This document shows positions 54,648 through 63,686 of a DNA stretch of 64,000 nucleotides, in pieces. The position numbers and the translations under genes were made by a program. The DNA comes from Marinobacter zhanjiangensis (GTDB lineage Bacteria; Pseudomonadota; Gammaproteobacteria; Pseudomonadales; Oleiphilaceae), in the NCBI RefSeq assembly GCF_014651935.1, contig NZ_BMXV01000001.1, forward strand, positions 310,001-374,000. The letters run 5' to 3'. A model generated the notes under the pieces. It was not told the origin of the DNA. It saw only the letters and a program-made list of their open reading frames with translations, and searched no databases. How positions within the stretch are numbered: the first letter of the stretch is position 1; every line of letters begins with the position of its first letter.

Positions 54648-57167
54648 ATGAGTAACAAGACCCTGATCGTGATCGGCAATGGCATGGTAGGCCACCACTT
54701 CCTGGAACAGTTTGCCGCCTCCCCCGCAGCCGATGACTACAACGTCATCGTGTTCGGTGAAGAAAAGCAGCTGGCCTATGACCGCGTGCATCTTTCCGAG
54801 TACTTCAGTGGCTCTACCCACGCCGACCTGGCCATGGGCACCGCTGACTGGTACACGGAAAACAACATCGACCTGCACCTGCACGAGCAGGTCGCCGGCA
54901 TTGACCGGGAGGCTCGCACCGTCACCACGGCGAAGGGCAATTACCAGTACGATGAGCTGGTGCTGGCCACCGGTTCCTATCCGTTCGTGCCGCCCATTGA
55001 CGGCAAGGACAACGACAACTGCTTTGTCTATCGCACCCTGGACGACCTGGATGCCATCCGCGCCTGTGCGGCCGGCGCCAAAACCGGTGTGGTGGTCGGC
55101 GGCGGCCTGCTAGGCCTGGAAGCGGCCAATGCCCTCAAGAGCCTGGGCCTGGACGCGCACGTGGTGGAATTCGCCCCGCGCCTGATGCCGGTGCAGCTGG
55201 ACGAGGACGGCGGCGCCGTACTGCGTAACAAGATCGAGGAGCTGGGGGTTCAGGTACACAACGAGAAGGCCACCACCGGCATTGTCGACGGCGAAGACTG
55301 TCGCCTGCGCATGAACTTCAGCGACGACGACTTCCTGGAGACGGACCTGATCGTCTTCTCCGCCGGCATCCGCCCCCAGGACGCCCTGGCCCGCTTGTGC
55401 GAGCTGGACATTGGCGAGCGCGGCGGCATTGTCGTCGACAATCAATGCACCACCTCGGACCCACACATACACGCCATCGGCGAATGTGCCCTGTGGAACA
55501 AGCAGATCTTTGGCCTGGTGGCCCCCGGCTACACCATGGCCCGCACCCTGTCCGCCGTCCTGAATGGCGACGGAGAGGCCGCTTTCACCGGTGCCGACAT
55601 GAGCACCAAGCTCAAGCTGCTGGGCGTGGATGTAGGTTCCATTGGCGACGCCCACGCCAATACCCCGGGCGCCCGCAACATCCGCTTCAATGACGAGAAG
55701 GCGGGGCACTACCGTCGCATGGTGGTCAGCGAGGATGGCAAGAAGGTTCTCGGGGCCATTCTGGTGGGCGATAACAGCCACTACGACACCCTGCTACAGT
55801 ACGCCCTCAACGGCATCGACCTTCCGGAAAATCCGGAATCCCTGATCCTGCCGGAAAGCCAGGGCGGCGCCCCCACCCTGGGCCCGGACGCCCTGCCGGA
55901 CACCGCGCAGATCTGCTCCTGCCACAACGTCAGCAAGGGGGACATCTGCTGCTCCATCGACGCCGGCGCCACGGACCTGGGTGCCGTGAAGGGTGAAACC
56001 AAGGCCAGCAGCGGCTGTGGCGGTTGTGCCGCCCTGCTCAAGAACGTGGTGGACAGCGAACTGGAAAAGCGCGGCGTGGAAGTCAGCAAGGATATCTGCG
56101 AGCACTTCCCTTACAGCCGCCAGGACCTGTTCAACATCGTCAAGGTCAATGGTATTCGCACCTTCCGCACACTGATTGAACAGCACGGCAGCGGCCATGG
56201 CTGCGATATCTGCAAGCCGGCGGTGGGCTCAATCCTGGCCACCTGCTGGAACGAGCACATCCTGGCCACGGACCATGTGCCCCTGCAGGACACCAACGAT
56301 ACCTTCATGGCCAACATGCAGAAGAACGGCACCTACTCCATCGTGCCTCGGGTACCGGGTGGCGAGATCACCCCGGACAAGCTGATCGTGCTGGGTGAGG
56401 TGGCCAAGGAGTACAACCTGTACACCAAGATCACCGGCGGCCAGCGGGTCGATCTGTTCGGTGCCACCCTGAGCGAGCTGCCGGAAATCTGGGAAAAGCT
56501 GATCGCCGCTGGCTTCGAGACCGGCCACGCCTACGGCAAGTCCCTGCGTACGGTGAAATCCTGTGTTGGTAATACCTGGTGTCGCTACGGTGTGCAGGAC
56601 AGCACGGGCATGGCGATTTTCCTGGAAGACCGCTACAAGGGCCTGCGCGCGCCCCACAAGGTCAAGATGGGCGTGTCCGGCTGTACCCGGGAATGCGCCG
56701 AGGCGCAGAGCAAGGACATCGGCGTGATCGCCACCGAGAACGGCTGGAACCTTTACGTCTGCGGCAACGGTGGCATGCGCCCCCGTCATGCGGACCTGTT
56801 CGCCACCGATCTCGATGACGAGCAGCTGATCAAGACCATTGACCGTGTACTGATGTTCTACGTACGCACCGCCGATCGTCTGCAGCGCACCAGCGTGTGG
56901 ATGGAAAACATGGAAGGCGGCCTGGACTACCTGAAAGAGGTGGTTCTGGAGAACAGCCTGGGTATCGGTGAGGAGCTGGAACAGCACATGGCGGATCTGG
57001 TGGGCACTTACCAGTGTGAGTGGAAGACCGCTGTGGAGGATCCGGAGAAGCGCAAACGTTTCCGCGAATTCGTGAATGCGCCGGAGAAGAAGGATCCGGT
57101 TCAGGTGTGGACTACCGAGCGGGATCAGCGGCGGCCCCTGCTTGAGACTGACGCCGAGCCGGCCTGA
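54648..57167 (+). CDS. nirB: Assimilatory nitrite reductase [NAD(P)H], large subunit
   Basis: An 839-residue protein with the FAD/NAD(P)H module (about 1-400; VIGNGMVGHHFLEQF, VVVGGGLLGLEAANALKSLG, IHAIGECALWN), a BFD-like [2Fe-2S] domain (about 420-490; CSCHNVSKGDICCSIDAGA, SGCGGCAALL) and ferredoxin-like plus siroheme/[4Fe-4S] domains. The cluster ligands are seen in TVKSCVGNTWCRYG and GVSGCTRECAEAQ. It reduces nitrite to ammonia with six electrons from NAD(P)H. ATG 54648 is preceded by GAGAGAGGA; upstream codons in frame lack a site. Confidence 0.97.
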   Translation: MSNKTLIVIGNGMVGHHFLEQFAASPAADDYNVIVFGEEKQLAYDRVHLSEYFSGSTHADLAMGTADWYTENNIDLHLHEQVAGIDREARTVTTAKGNYQYDELVLATGSYPFVPPIDGKDNDNCFVYRTLDDLDAIRACAAGAKTGVVVGGGLLGLEAANALKSLGLDAHVVEFAPRLMPVQLDEDGGAVLRNKIEELGVQVHNEKATTGIVDGEDCRLRMNFSDDDFLETDLIVFSAGIRPQDALARLCELDIGERGGIVVDNQCTTSDPHIHAIGECALWNKQIFGLVAPGYTMARTLSAVLNGDGEAAFTGADMSTKLKLLGVDVGSIGDAHANTPGARNIRFNDEKAGHYRRMVVSEDGKKVLGAILVGDNSHYDTLLQYALNGIDLPENPESLILPESQGGAPTLGPDALPDTAQICSCHNVSKGDICCSIDAGATDLGAVKGETKASSGCGGCAALLKNVVDSELEKRGVEVSKDICEHFPYSRQDLFNIVKVNGIRTFRTLIEQHGSGHGCDICKPAVGSILATCWNEHILATDHVPLQDTNDTFMANMQKNGTYSIVPRVPGGEITPDKLIVLGEVAKEYNLYTKITGGQRVDLFGATLSELPEIWEKLIAAGFETGHAYGKSLRTVKSCVGNTWCRYGVQDSTGMAIFLEDRYKGLRAPHKVKMGVSGCTRECAEAQSKDIGVIATENGWNLYVCGNGGMRPRHADLFATDLDDEQLIKTIDRVLMFYVRTADRLQRTSVWMENMEGGLDYLKEVVLENSLGIGEELEQHMADLVGTYQCEWKTAVEDPEKRKRFREFVNAPEKKDPVQVWTTERDQRRPLLETDAEPA

Positions 57168-57202
57168 ACATTCGGGTCCGCCGGGAATCCGTTGCGCCGG
57201 CC

Positions 57203-57278
57203 CCGGGAGTCTTTTTCTTCCGGAAATCGAAAACTCGCTGCGCTCAGACAACGATTCCCTGCAGAAAAAAACTCCCGG
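57203..57278 (+). repeat. Palindromic repeat (variable-arm family 2, copy A), nirB-nirD gap
   Basis: Arms CCGGGAGTCTTTTTCT and its near complement (57203 on, 57278 back; 15 of 16 pair) enclose a 54-base core (57214-57267) identical at all 54 positions to the reverse complement of 57813-57866. Inside the core GGAAATCG pairs with CGATTCC. The arms share nothing with those of copy B. No T run on the operon strand ends the structure. Confidence 0.9.
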
Positions 57279-57342
57279 AGCCGCCACAACTCCGGGGCGG
57301 CAGCATCAGACAGTGAACATTTTTGAAACAAGGAGCATCATC

Positions 57343-57711
57343 ATGAGAACCACAAGCCAATGGGACATCGTTTGCACCGTCGACGACCTGGTACCTGAAT
57401 CCGGCATCGCTGTCTGGACCCCGGAGGGCCCCGTGGCCATTTTCTATATCCCCCACCGTCTGCCGGCGCTGTTCGCCATCAGCCACACCGACCCGTTCAG
57501 TGGCGCCAATGTGCTGGCCCGGGGCATCACCGGTGACCTGAAGGGCGAACCAGTGGTGGCCTCACCGCTGTACAAGCAACACTTCAACCTGGTTACCGGC
57601 CAGTGCCTGGAAGACGACAGCGTGAAAGTGAGGACCTATCGAGTGCTGCTGGACGGGAAAGCGGTAAGGCTTGAGGTAAGCAAGGCAAAGACCCTGGTCG
57701 AAGCAGCCTGA
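57343..57711 (+). CDS. nirD: Assimilatory nitrite reductase, small subunit
   Basis: A 122-residue Rieske-like protein without the cluster ligands, as in other NirD proteins: WDIVCTVDDLVPESGIAVW, VAIFYIPHRLPALFAISHTDPF, ANVLARGITGDLKGEPVVASPLYKQHFNL, VRTYRVLLDG. It is required with NirB for nitrite reduction. ATG 57343 follows AGGAG at 57331-57335. It lies 175 bases after nirB across a palindromic repeat and is followed by a strong terminator. Confidence 0.96.
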   Translation: MRTTSQWDIVCTVDDLVPESGIAVWTPEGPVAIFYIPHRLPALFAISHTDPFSGANVLARGITGDLKGEPVVASPLYKQHFNLVTGQCLEDDSVKVRTYRVLLDGKAVRLEVSKAKTLVEAA

Positions 57712-57725
57712 TCCTCAGCGCATAG

Positions 57726-57768
57726 GCACGGAAGCCGGCTTTCCCCTTCAACGGCTTCCGTGCTTTTT
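57726..57768 (+). terminator. Intrinsic terminator after nirD
   Basis: A perfect 12-bp stem GCACGGAAGCCG / CGGCTTCCGTGC (57726-57737, 57752-57763) with a 14-base loop and T5 (57764-57768), 15 bases after the nirD stop. Confidence 0.92.
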
Positions 57769-57792
57769 CCAAAAGCCCCTCCAAGGCCAGAG

Positions 57793-57886
57793 GAGGTGGA
57801 GCCGGGGGTTTGTTTCTGCAGGGAATCGTTGTCTGAGCGCAGCGAGTTTTCGATTTCCGGAAGAAACAAATCCACGGCTCCGCCTC
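57793..57886 (-). repeat. Palindromic repeat (variable-arm family 2, copy B), downstream of nirD
   Basis: Arms GAGGTGGAGCCG / CGGCTCCGCCTC (57793-57804, 57875-57886; one G-T pair) enclose a core (57813-57866) that is the exact reverse complement of the copy A core. It lies between the nirD terminator and the 3' end of the convergent RND pump gene. Confidence 0.9.
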
Positions 57887-57926
57887 ACCCCCCATACTCC
57901 AGCCACGAGGAACATAGGCGGAGTGG

Positions 57927-60900
57927 TCAGGCCTTCCGCCGAAACCCCAACACAAACACCGTCAGTGCCGGCAAAAACGTCACCGTCACCGTAGCCGCTC
58001 CCATCAGACCAAACAACACGATGGCCCCCACACCCCGATACAACTCGGTGCCTTCGCCGGGCAGGAACACCAGCGGTGACAACCCGCAGATGGTGGTCAA
58101 CGTGGTCATGGCGATGGGCCGCAGGCGAGTCTGCACCGCGGCAACCACCGCCTCCACCACATCAACGCCCTTCTGCCTCAGGTTGTGCCGGGCCTGCTCC
58201 ACCACCAGGATGGGGTTGTTCACCACCGTGCCCATCAGGATCAGGAAGCCGAGCATGCTGATCATGTCGAATGGTTGGCTGAGCGGCTGCAGGCCTATCT
58301 TCGGCAGCAGCCCACCCACCACGTTCATCAGCACAAGACCGACGATACCACCGGCCACACCCAGGGGAATGGCGGTCATGATCAGCAGCGGATAGCCCCA
58401 GTGGGCGAAAATGGCCACCAGCAACAGGTAGACGATGGCCAGGGCAATAATGAAATTGCCGGTCAGGGCATCGCGGGTGGCATTGAGCTGGTCGCTGGCG
58501 CCGGAGATATCCACATTGACGTTGGAGGGTAGCGCCCCGGAATCACGCATGTGGTCCAGCAACTCGGTACGCACCCGCTCCACTCCGGCTTCCAGGGGGA
58601 CATCCCCCGGCGGAATCACGTTAAGGGTGACCGTGCGGCGGCCATCCACCCGGCGCACCTGGCTGGTGTCCACCGTTTCCTCGATGGTGGCCAGGCTCGA
58701 CAGGGGCAGGGTGCTGCCGGTGGGCGTGTGTACCATGATATCCGGCAGTCGGGAGAGCTCCGTGTCCCGGCCCTGGCTGCCATACACGTAGATATCAATC
58801 TTGTCGTCATCGAGGAAGAAATCGTCTACATAGGCGCCCTCGGTCATCGCCGACACGGTGAAGCCGATGGCTTCAGTGCCCAGGCCCAGCTCCGCAGCCC
58901 GGTCCCAGTCCGGGCGTACCTGGATCAGTGGCTGGGCCAGGGTAAGGGTGGAGGGCTGGCTCTGGATGCGGGGATCGTCGAAAATCTCACGGGCACGGCC
59001 ATAGGCCGCATTGGCCGCGCCATAGATGGACACCAGGTCCGGCCCCGAGATATCCAGGTTGATGCTGCGGGTGCCGCCGTCGTTGCTGGAGATGATAGAG
59101 CCCTTGGCGGCAAAGGCCCGCATGCCGGGGAACAGCCGGTAGAATCGGGTGATCTCGTCCATCAGGGCTTCGATATGGTTCGGATTCAGGGTCTCGGCTA
59201 TGATGCGCAACCCGGTGGGTGACACCTGCATGTTCAGGTAGGCCATGGGCGGCACCCGGGTTTCACCGCTGGCATAGGCCTCGCCATCGGCATCCACGTG
59301 GGGCAGGAAGTGGTCCTCCACCTGCTCGGCAATGGCGCTCATTTCCGCCAGGTTATAGCCCGGTGGCGCGCTCATGGAGGCAAAAGTCTTGGGTTCCTCA
59401 CCCTCTGGCAGATACTCCGCCGGCGGGGTCAGGAACAGGATCACCCACAGGCTCACGCCGATGGTGGCCAGAATCACCACCAGCCTTCTTGCCGGTGAGG
59501 CCACCAGCCAGCGAACCAGCCCCATGACCGCGGCCACCCAGCCTCCGGTGATCACGTTGCCATGCTCGTCCGTCTGCGCCCCCTGCTTACCGAAATCCAG
59601 CCGCGCGCTGAGTGTGGGTATCAGGGTCACCGCCACCAGCATGGAGGCCAGGATGGCGGCGGAAATGGCGATGGCGACGTCGGAATAGAGTTGCCCCGCC
59701 TCTTCCTCGATAAACAGGATCGGCAGGAACACCAGCATGGTGGTCATGGTGGACGCCAGAACCGCCGGCCATACCTCCTGCACGCCCTTCAGGGCCGATT
59801 CGAAACGATCCAGGCCCAGCCGCCGGTGTCGTTCAATGTTCTCCAGCACCACGATGGAATTGTCCACGGTCATGCCGATGGCAAAGGCAATGCCCGCCAG
59901 GGAGATCACGTTGATGGTGCGCCCGGTGATCATCAGACCGATAAATGCCGCAATGGCACACAGGGGGATGCCCACCACCCCGGCAAAGGTGGCTTTGGCG
60001 GAGCGCAGGAACAGGAACATGACCAGGGTGGCAAACACCGCGCCGATGCCCAGATTGGTCCACACATTGGCCACCGAGGCTTCCACGTAGCGGGCATCAT
60101 CGGCGGTAAGTGCCAGTTCCATGCCGGCGGGCTCCAACAGCTCCCGGTTGATGGCCTCCACTTCCTCCAGCATGGCCCACTTGATGTCGATGACGTTGGA
60201 GCCGCTTTCACGACGCACCTGCAGGCCCAGGGTCTCCTGGCCATTGATGATGGAGCGTTCGCTGATGCGGGACGGGCCCTGGCTCACCTGCGCCACGTCT
60301 GCCAGCCGGATCACGCTGTCACCGCGACGGGCCACCACCAGGGCCTCCAGAGCCTCAATGTCGTCAAACCGGCCCACCGTTCGCAGCAGGTAACGTCGCT
60401 TGCCGGACTCGATCTCGCCCCCGGACACATCCTGGTTACGGCTGGTGATGGCATTGCGCAGATCCAGCAGGGTCAGGCCGCGCTGGGACAGAGCGGACTC
60501 GTCCACCCGTATCTGCATCTGCCGGCTGGCGCCGCCGCCCACGGTGACTTCCGACACACCCGCCACGCTCTCCATGCGCGGGCGCACCCGGTCTTCCACG
60601 AAATCCCGCATCAACTGGATGTCCAGTTCCCGGGGATTGTCCGGCAGTGTGGACACCCGGAAGTACATGAAGGCGTTGGCGGAGAAGGATGCCGCCACGA
60701 TGCGGGGTTCGTCCACATTGCGGGGGTAGGAAGGCACCTGGCTCAAGGCGTTGTTCACCTGGATCAGGGTTTCGGTGATATCGACACCGAAGGGGAATTC
60801 CAGCTCGATCTCGGCACTGCCGCTGCCGGCGGTAGCGGTCATGCGGCTGAGGTTGGGCACATTGCGCAGGAAACGCTCCTGCTCGATCAGGATCTCCTTC

Positions 60901-61073
60901 TCGATATCCTGAGGTGTGGCCCCGGGCCAGCTGGTTTCCACGGTGACGGTGCGGGTTTCCAGGTCCGGGATCATCTGCACCGGTATGCGCAGGGCCGCTG
61001 CCGCACCCAGGATCGCGATGATCAGGGTGACCACGGTCACCAGGGTGCCATGGCGTATCACCGCTGCGAACAT
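57927..61073 (-). CDS. RND-family multidrug efflux pump, inner-membrane component
   Basis: A 1048-residue protein of the AcrB/HAE1 size and topology: TM1 near the start (LVTVVTLIIAILGAAAALRIPVQMIPD), porter domain blocks (TSWPGATPQDIEKEILIEQERFL), the TM4 region with VISLAGIAFAIGMTVDNSIVVLENIERH (one Asp followed by Asn where AcrB has two Asp), and a second half repeat (GIVGLVLMNVVGGLLPKIGLQPLSQPFDMISMLGFLILMGTVVNNPILVVE). It exports hydrophobic compounds by proton antiport. Its ATG shares one base with the stop of the adaptor gene (TGATG). No outer-membrane channel gene is present. The substrate is unknown. Confidence 0.95.
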   Translation of the reverse strand: MFAAVIRHGTLVTVVTLIIAILGAAAALRIPVQMIPDLETRTVTVETSWPGATPQDIEKEILIEQERFLRNVPNLSRMTATAGSGSAEIELEFPFGVDITETLIQVNNALSQVPSYPRNVDEPRIVAASFSANAFMYFRVSTLPDNPRELDIQLMRDFVEDRVRPRMESVAGVSEVTVGGGASRQMQIRVDESALSQRGLTLLDLRNAITSRNQDVSGGEIESGKRRYLLRTVGRFDDIEALEALVVARRGDSVIRLADVAQVSQGPSRISERSIINGQETLGLQVRRESGSNVIDIKWAMLEEVEAINRELLEPAGMELALTADDARYVEASVANVWTNLGIGAVFATLVMFLFLRSAKATFAGVVGIPLCAIAAFIGLMITGRTINVISLAGIAFAIGMTVDNSIVVLENIERHRRLGLDRFESALKGVQEVWPAVLASTMTTMLVFLPILFIEEEAGQLYSDVAIAISAAILASMLVAVTLIPTLSARLDFGKQGAQTDEHGNVITGGWVAAVMGLVRWLVASPARRLVVILATIGVSLWVILFLTPPAEYLPEGEEPKTFASMSAPPGYNLAEMSAIAEQVEDHFLPHVDADGEAYASGETRVPPMAYLNMQVSPTGLRIIAETLNPNHIEALMDEITRFYRLFPGMRAFAAKGSIISSNDGGTRSINLDISGPDLVSIYGAANAAYGRAREIFDDPRIQSQPSTLTLAQPLIQVRPDWDRAAELGLGTEAIGFTVSAMTEGAYVDDFFLDDDKIDIYVYGSQGRDTELSRLPDIMVHTPTGSTLPLSSLATIEETVDTSQVRRVDGRRTVTLNVIPPGDVPLEAGVERVRTELLDHMRDSGALPSNVNVDISGASDQLNATRDALTGNFIIALAIVYLLLVAIFAHWGYPLLIMTAIPLGVAGGIVGLVLMNVVGGLLPKIGLQPLSQPFDMISMLGFLILMGTVVNNPILVVEQARHNLRQKGVDVVEAVVAAVQTRLRPIAMTTLTTICGLSPLVFLPGEGTELYRGVGAIVLFGLMGAATVTVTFLPALTVFVLGFRRKA

Positions 61074-62173
61074 CAGCGGGCCTCCCGCCGGGAGATACGC
61101 ACCGTCATGCCCTCATTCAGCGACTCGTTACCCCTTGAGACCACCTGGTCACCGGCCTCCAGGCCGTCGAGGATTTCCACCCGGTTGCGGAATCCCGATC
61201 CGGTCTGCACCCGCTTTTCAGTAACCGTGTAACGGTCGTCTTCCTCTGCCGGCTCGGCAATCCACACCGTTACGCGGCCTTCGGGGTAGCGGTTGATGGC
61301 GTCCCGGGAAACGGTCAGTCCCTGCGCGCCGGTACTGACCCGTAATACTGCTTCAACGGCCATGCCCGGCATCAACGGCACGTCGTCCGGAGCCGTCGCC
61401 CGCAGCAGGAAGGTTCTGGACGCCGCATCGGTAACCGGCACCCGGGAAGCAATGGTCAGGGGTACAGGCTCATCTCCGGCCGGGCCGGAAACCAGCAACA
61501 GTTCCGAGTCGTCATCCAGCCTGGGGAAATAAGCCTGGGCCACCTGGAAGTCGAGCCGCAGATTATCCAGATCCACCAGGGTCATCAGTTCATCGCCCGG
61601 GGTGACCCATTCGCCCACATCGCTGCCACGGCTGCTGACCACACCGGCAAAAGGCGCTTCGATACGGTGCCTCTCCAGAGCCGTGCGATAGCGGCTGACC
61701 TCGGCCCTGGTACGGGCCAGCGCCGCTTCCGCAACAGCTACTGCCGACTCCCGGGCGCGGATCTCGGTGGCGGCAATATTGCGCCCCGCCCCTACCGACT
61801 GAGCCTCGGAAAAACGCCGCCGGGCCTCCTCCAGACTCGCCTGGGCCTCCTGCTGCTGGGCCCGGGCACTGCTCAGCTCGTAACGGGCCTGTTCGTCATC
61901 AAGGTTGATCAGCCTTTCGCCCTGGGCAACGGTATCGCCGACATTGACACTGACGGTGTCTACCAGACCCGCCACAGACGTAGACAGACGGGAACGCCTC
62001 ATGGCGTTGACGGTGCCGTTGAGGCGGGTTTCTTCGAAGACTGGCCGCTTGATGACTTCCGACAGCTGTACCCCGGGCATATCCTGGGCTGCCACCGCCA
62101 TGGTCACCATAATGGAAACAAAAACCACCAGGCCGCGGCAGACCCTGTGGCAGTGGCTGGAGTGTCTGGGCAT
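61073..62173 (-). CDS. RND efflux periplasmic adaptor (membrane fusion protein)
   Basis: A 366-residue protein with an N-terminal signal (LVVFVSIMVTMAVAAQ), a barrel-sandwich/lipoyl half (RRSRLSTSVAGLVDTVSVNVGDTVAQGERLINLD), a long coiled-coil hairpin (ARAQQQEAQASLEEARRRFSEAQ ... RTRAEVSRYRTALERH), the second lipoyl half (IEAPFAGVVSSRGSDVGEWVTPGDEL) and a beta-barrel plus membrane-proximal domain. It links the RND pump to an outer-membrane channel. It is translationally coupled to the pump gene. Confidence 0.94.
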   Translation of the reverse strand: MPRHSSHCHRVCRGLVVFVSIMVTMAVAAQDMPGVQLSEVIKRPVFEETRLNGTVNAMRRSRLSTSVAGLVDTVSVNVGDTVAQGERLINLDDEQARYELSSARAQQQEAQASLEEARRRFSEAQSVGAGRNIAATEIRARESAVAVAEAALARTRAEVSRYRTALERHRIEAPFAGVVSSRGSDVGEWVTPGDELMTLVDLDNLRLDFQVAQAYFPRLDDDSELLLVSGPAGDEPVPLTIASRVPVTDAASRTFLLRATAPDDVPLMPGMAVEAVLRVSTGAQGLTVSRDAINRYPEGRVTVWIAEPAEEDDRYTVTEKRVQTGSGFRNRVEILDGLEAGDQVVSRGNESLNEGMTVRISRREAR

Positions 62174-62457
62174 ATCCCTCTCCCGTCGGTCAAAGAAACC
62201 CCTGAGTGCCCGGGCGTGCGCAATGATTTCAGGCCGTTGCCCTGTAATACTGACTGTAATGGCAACGTGTCGCCAATGCTACGAAGCGCCGACGCTTCCA
62301 GACCTATACAACTCTGCTACAGTTATTATGTCCCGTCCGGGTGATTTGCTCGCCTACTGATAAGGACTTCATCTATCCCCGAATTAATGGATCTGTAGGA
62401 TTTTGGGGTGGCATTTGTAATCAAGTAGCGCCTCAATCGACGAAATTCGTGATAATC
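62174..62457. other. Divergent intergenic region between the efflux and diguanylate cyclase genes
   Basis: No gene is supported. It should contain the efflux operon promoter (minus strand); no clear operator was identified. A TGTCCCG-family repeat end lies at 62329. Confidence 0.5.
62329..62360. repeat. Solo copy of the TGTCCCG terminal-repeat motif
   Basis: TGTCCCGTCCGGGTGATTTG and the following CT...CTACTGA match the copy at 16117 at 24 of 32 positions. The match to the 45358 terminal repeat is weaker. No inverted partner was seen nearby. Confidence 0.45.
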
Positions 62458-62485
62458 TTGGCGCACTTTAAAACAACACTATAAG
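62458..62485 (+). promoter_or_regulatory. Candidate sigma-70 promoter for the diguanylate cyclase gene
   Basis: TTGGCG (62458-62463), a 16-base spacer, and TATAAG (62480-62485). The spacer shares TTTAAA and ACAACAC with the promoter candidate at 9792-9819, at the same spacing. Confidence 0.55.
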
Positions 62486-62579
62486 AACCGAGTCGAGAGT
62501 CTGTGTTTCAGATACCGTGCCGGGTAACAACGGCCCGCTGCTCTACTACACGGACTTCTTGCCAGGGTCAGATGAAGAC

Positions 62580-63686
62580 ATGTCGGCAGAAACCATTGAA
62601 CAGCGGATTCAGCGTGTCCAGGCGCTGCGCCTCAAACGCATGGCCTGGGGCTTTGCCAACCACGGCTGCACCACGCTCGCAGTAGTCGGCCTGTATCTGG
62701 GGGGGTTCCTGCCCCTTGCGCCGGCGATGGTATTCCTTGCCAGCAGCATCCTGATCGGCACGGTGCTGGTGCTGATGCTGCAGTTCGGGATCAACCTTCG
62801 CTTCCGCGATCCCAGCATGACCATGACCCAAATTCTCTGGCCCATCGTGCCTACCCTTTATGTCATGTTTTTTGTCGCCCTGCCCCAGGGACGCATCGTT
62901 TTCCTGCTGCTGGGCGCAGGTGGGCTGATGTTCGGCACCCTGGCCCTCAATCGACGTCAGATGCTGACCATCGCCTGGCTGTACTGGCTTGGCTATCTGG
63001 GCCTGGTAGTGTTGCTTACCTGGAGGAAACCGGAATATGTCTACTGGCCTCTGGAAGCGGTCACCCTGTTCGCCTATGGCTCGGTACTGTCCATTGTCGC
63101 CTACCTTGGCAGCTTTATTTCCAACCTGCGCCAGGAGCTTGGCATTCGCAATCGGGACCTCAAGCATGCCAACCTGGAACTGGTGGAACTGGCAACCCGC
63201 GATCCGCTGACCAGCCTGCCCAACCGCCGTACCGTGATGGAACAGTTCGAGAAGGAAGTGGCCCGCAGCGAACGGCAATCCGCCGGCCCCAAGGCACTGG
63301 GCATCAGCGTACTGGACATCGACCATTTCAAGCGCATCAACGACACCTATGGCCATCAGGCCGGGGACGAGATACTGCGCAAGGTCAGCCAGACCATTGA
63401 AGCCGCCATTCGCAAGGGCGACTACATCGGGCGCATTGGCGGGGAGGAGTTTCTGATCATCTTCCCGGAAACCACACCCGAGATGACCGTGCCCGCTGCC
63501 GATCGCATCAGGCGTGCCGTGGAAGCGCTCCGTTTCGAGGCCCTGCCGGAGGGTTACCGGGTCACGGTTTCCCAGGGTGTGGCTCTGCACCAGACAGGGG
63601 AAACCCTGGAATCCACCTTCAAGCGGGCTGACGAGGCCCTTTACCAGGCCAAGAACGGTGGCCGCAACCAGGTTCTGGCGGCCTGA
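62580..63686 (+). CDS. Membrane-anchored diguanylate cyclase (GGDEF)
   Basis: About 368 residues: an N-terminal block of about six membrane segments (TTLAVVGLYLGGFLPLAPAMVFLASSILIG; IVFLLLGAGGLMFGTLAL; MLTIAWLYWLGYLGLVVLL), a short coiled coil (LGIRNRDLKHANLELVELA) and a C-terminal GGDEF domain. The active site is GRIGGEEFLII, a competent variant, and RKGD five residues upstream forms an I-site, so c-di-GMP synthesis with product inhibition is expected. ATG 62580 is my choice; GTG 62517 in frame would add 21 residues without similarity, and neither has a strong ribosome binding site. Confidence 0.92.
   Translation: MSAETIEQRIQRVQALRLKRMAWGFANHGCTTLAVVGLYLGGFLPLAPAMVFLASSILIGTVLVLMLQFGINLRFRDPSMTMTQILWPIVPTLYVMFFVALPQGRIVFLLLGAGGLMFGTLALNRRQMLTIAWLYWLGYLGLVVLLTWRKPEYVYWPLEAVTLFAYGSVLSIVAYLGSFISNLRQELGIRNRDLKHANLELVELATRDPLTSLPNRRTVMEQFEKEVARSERQSAGPKALGISVLDIDHFKRINDTYGHQAGDEILRKVSQTIEAAIRKGDYIGRIGGEEFLIIFPETTPEMTVPAADRIRRAVEALRFEALPEGYRVTVSQGVALHQTGETLESTFKRADEALYQAKNGGRNQVLAA

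Noticed and set aside
59562..61232. 556-codon plus-strand frame opposite the RND pump
   Set aside because: Antisense shadow of a canonical RND transporter; His/Gly/Gln-rich with no domain.
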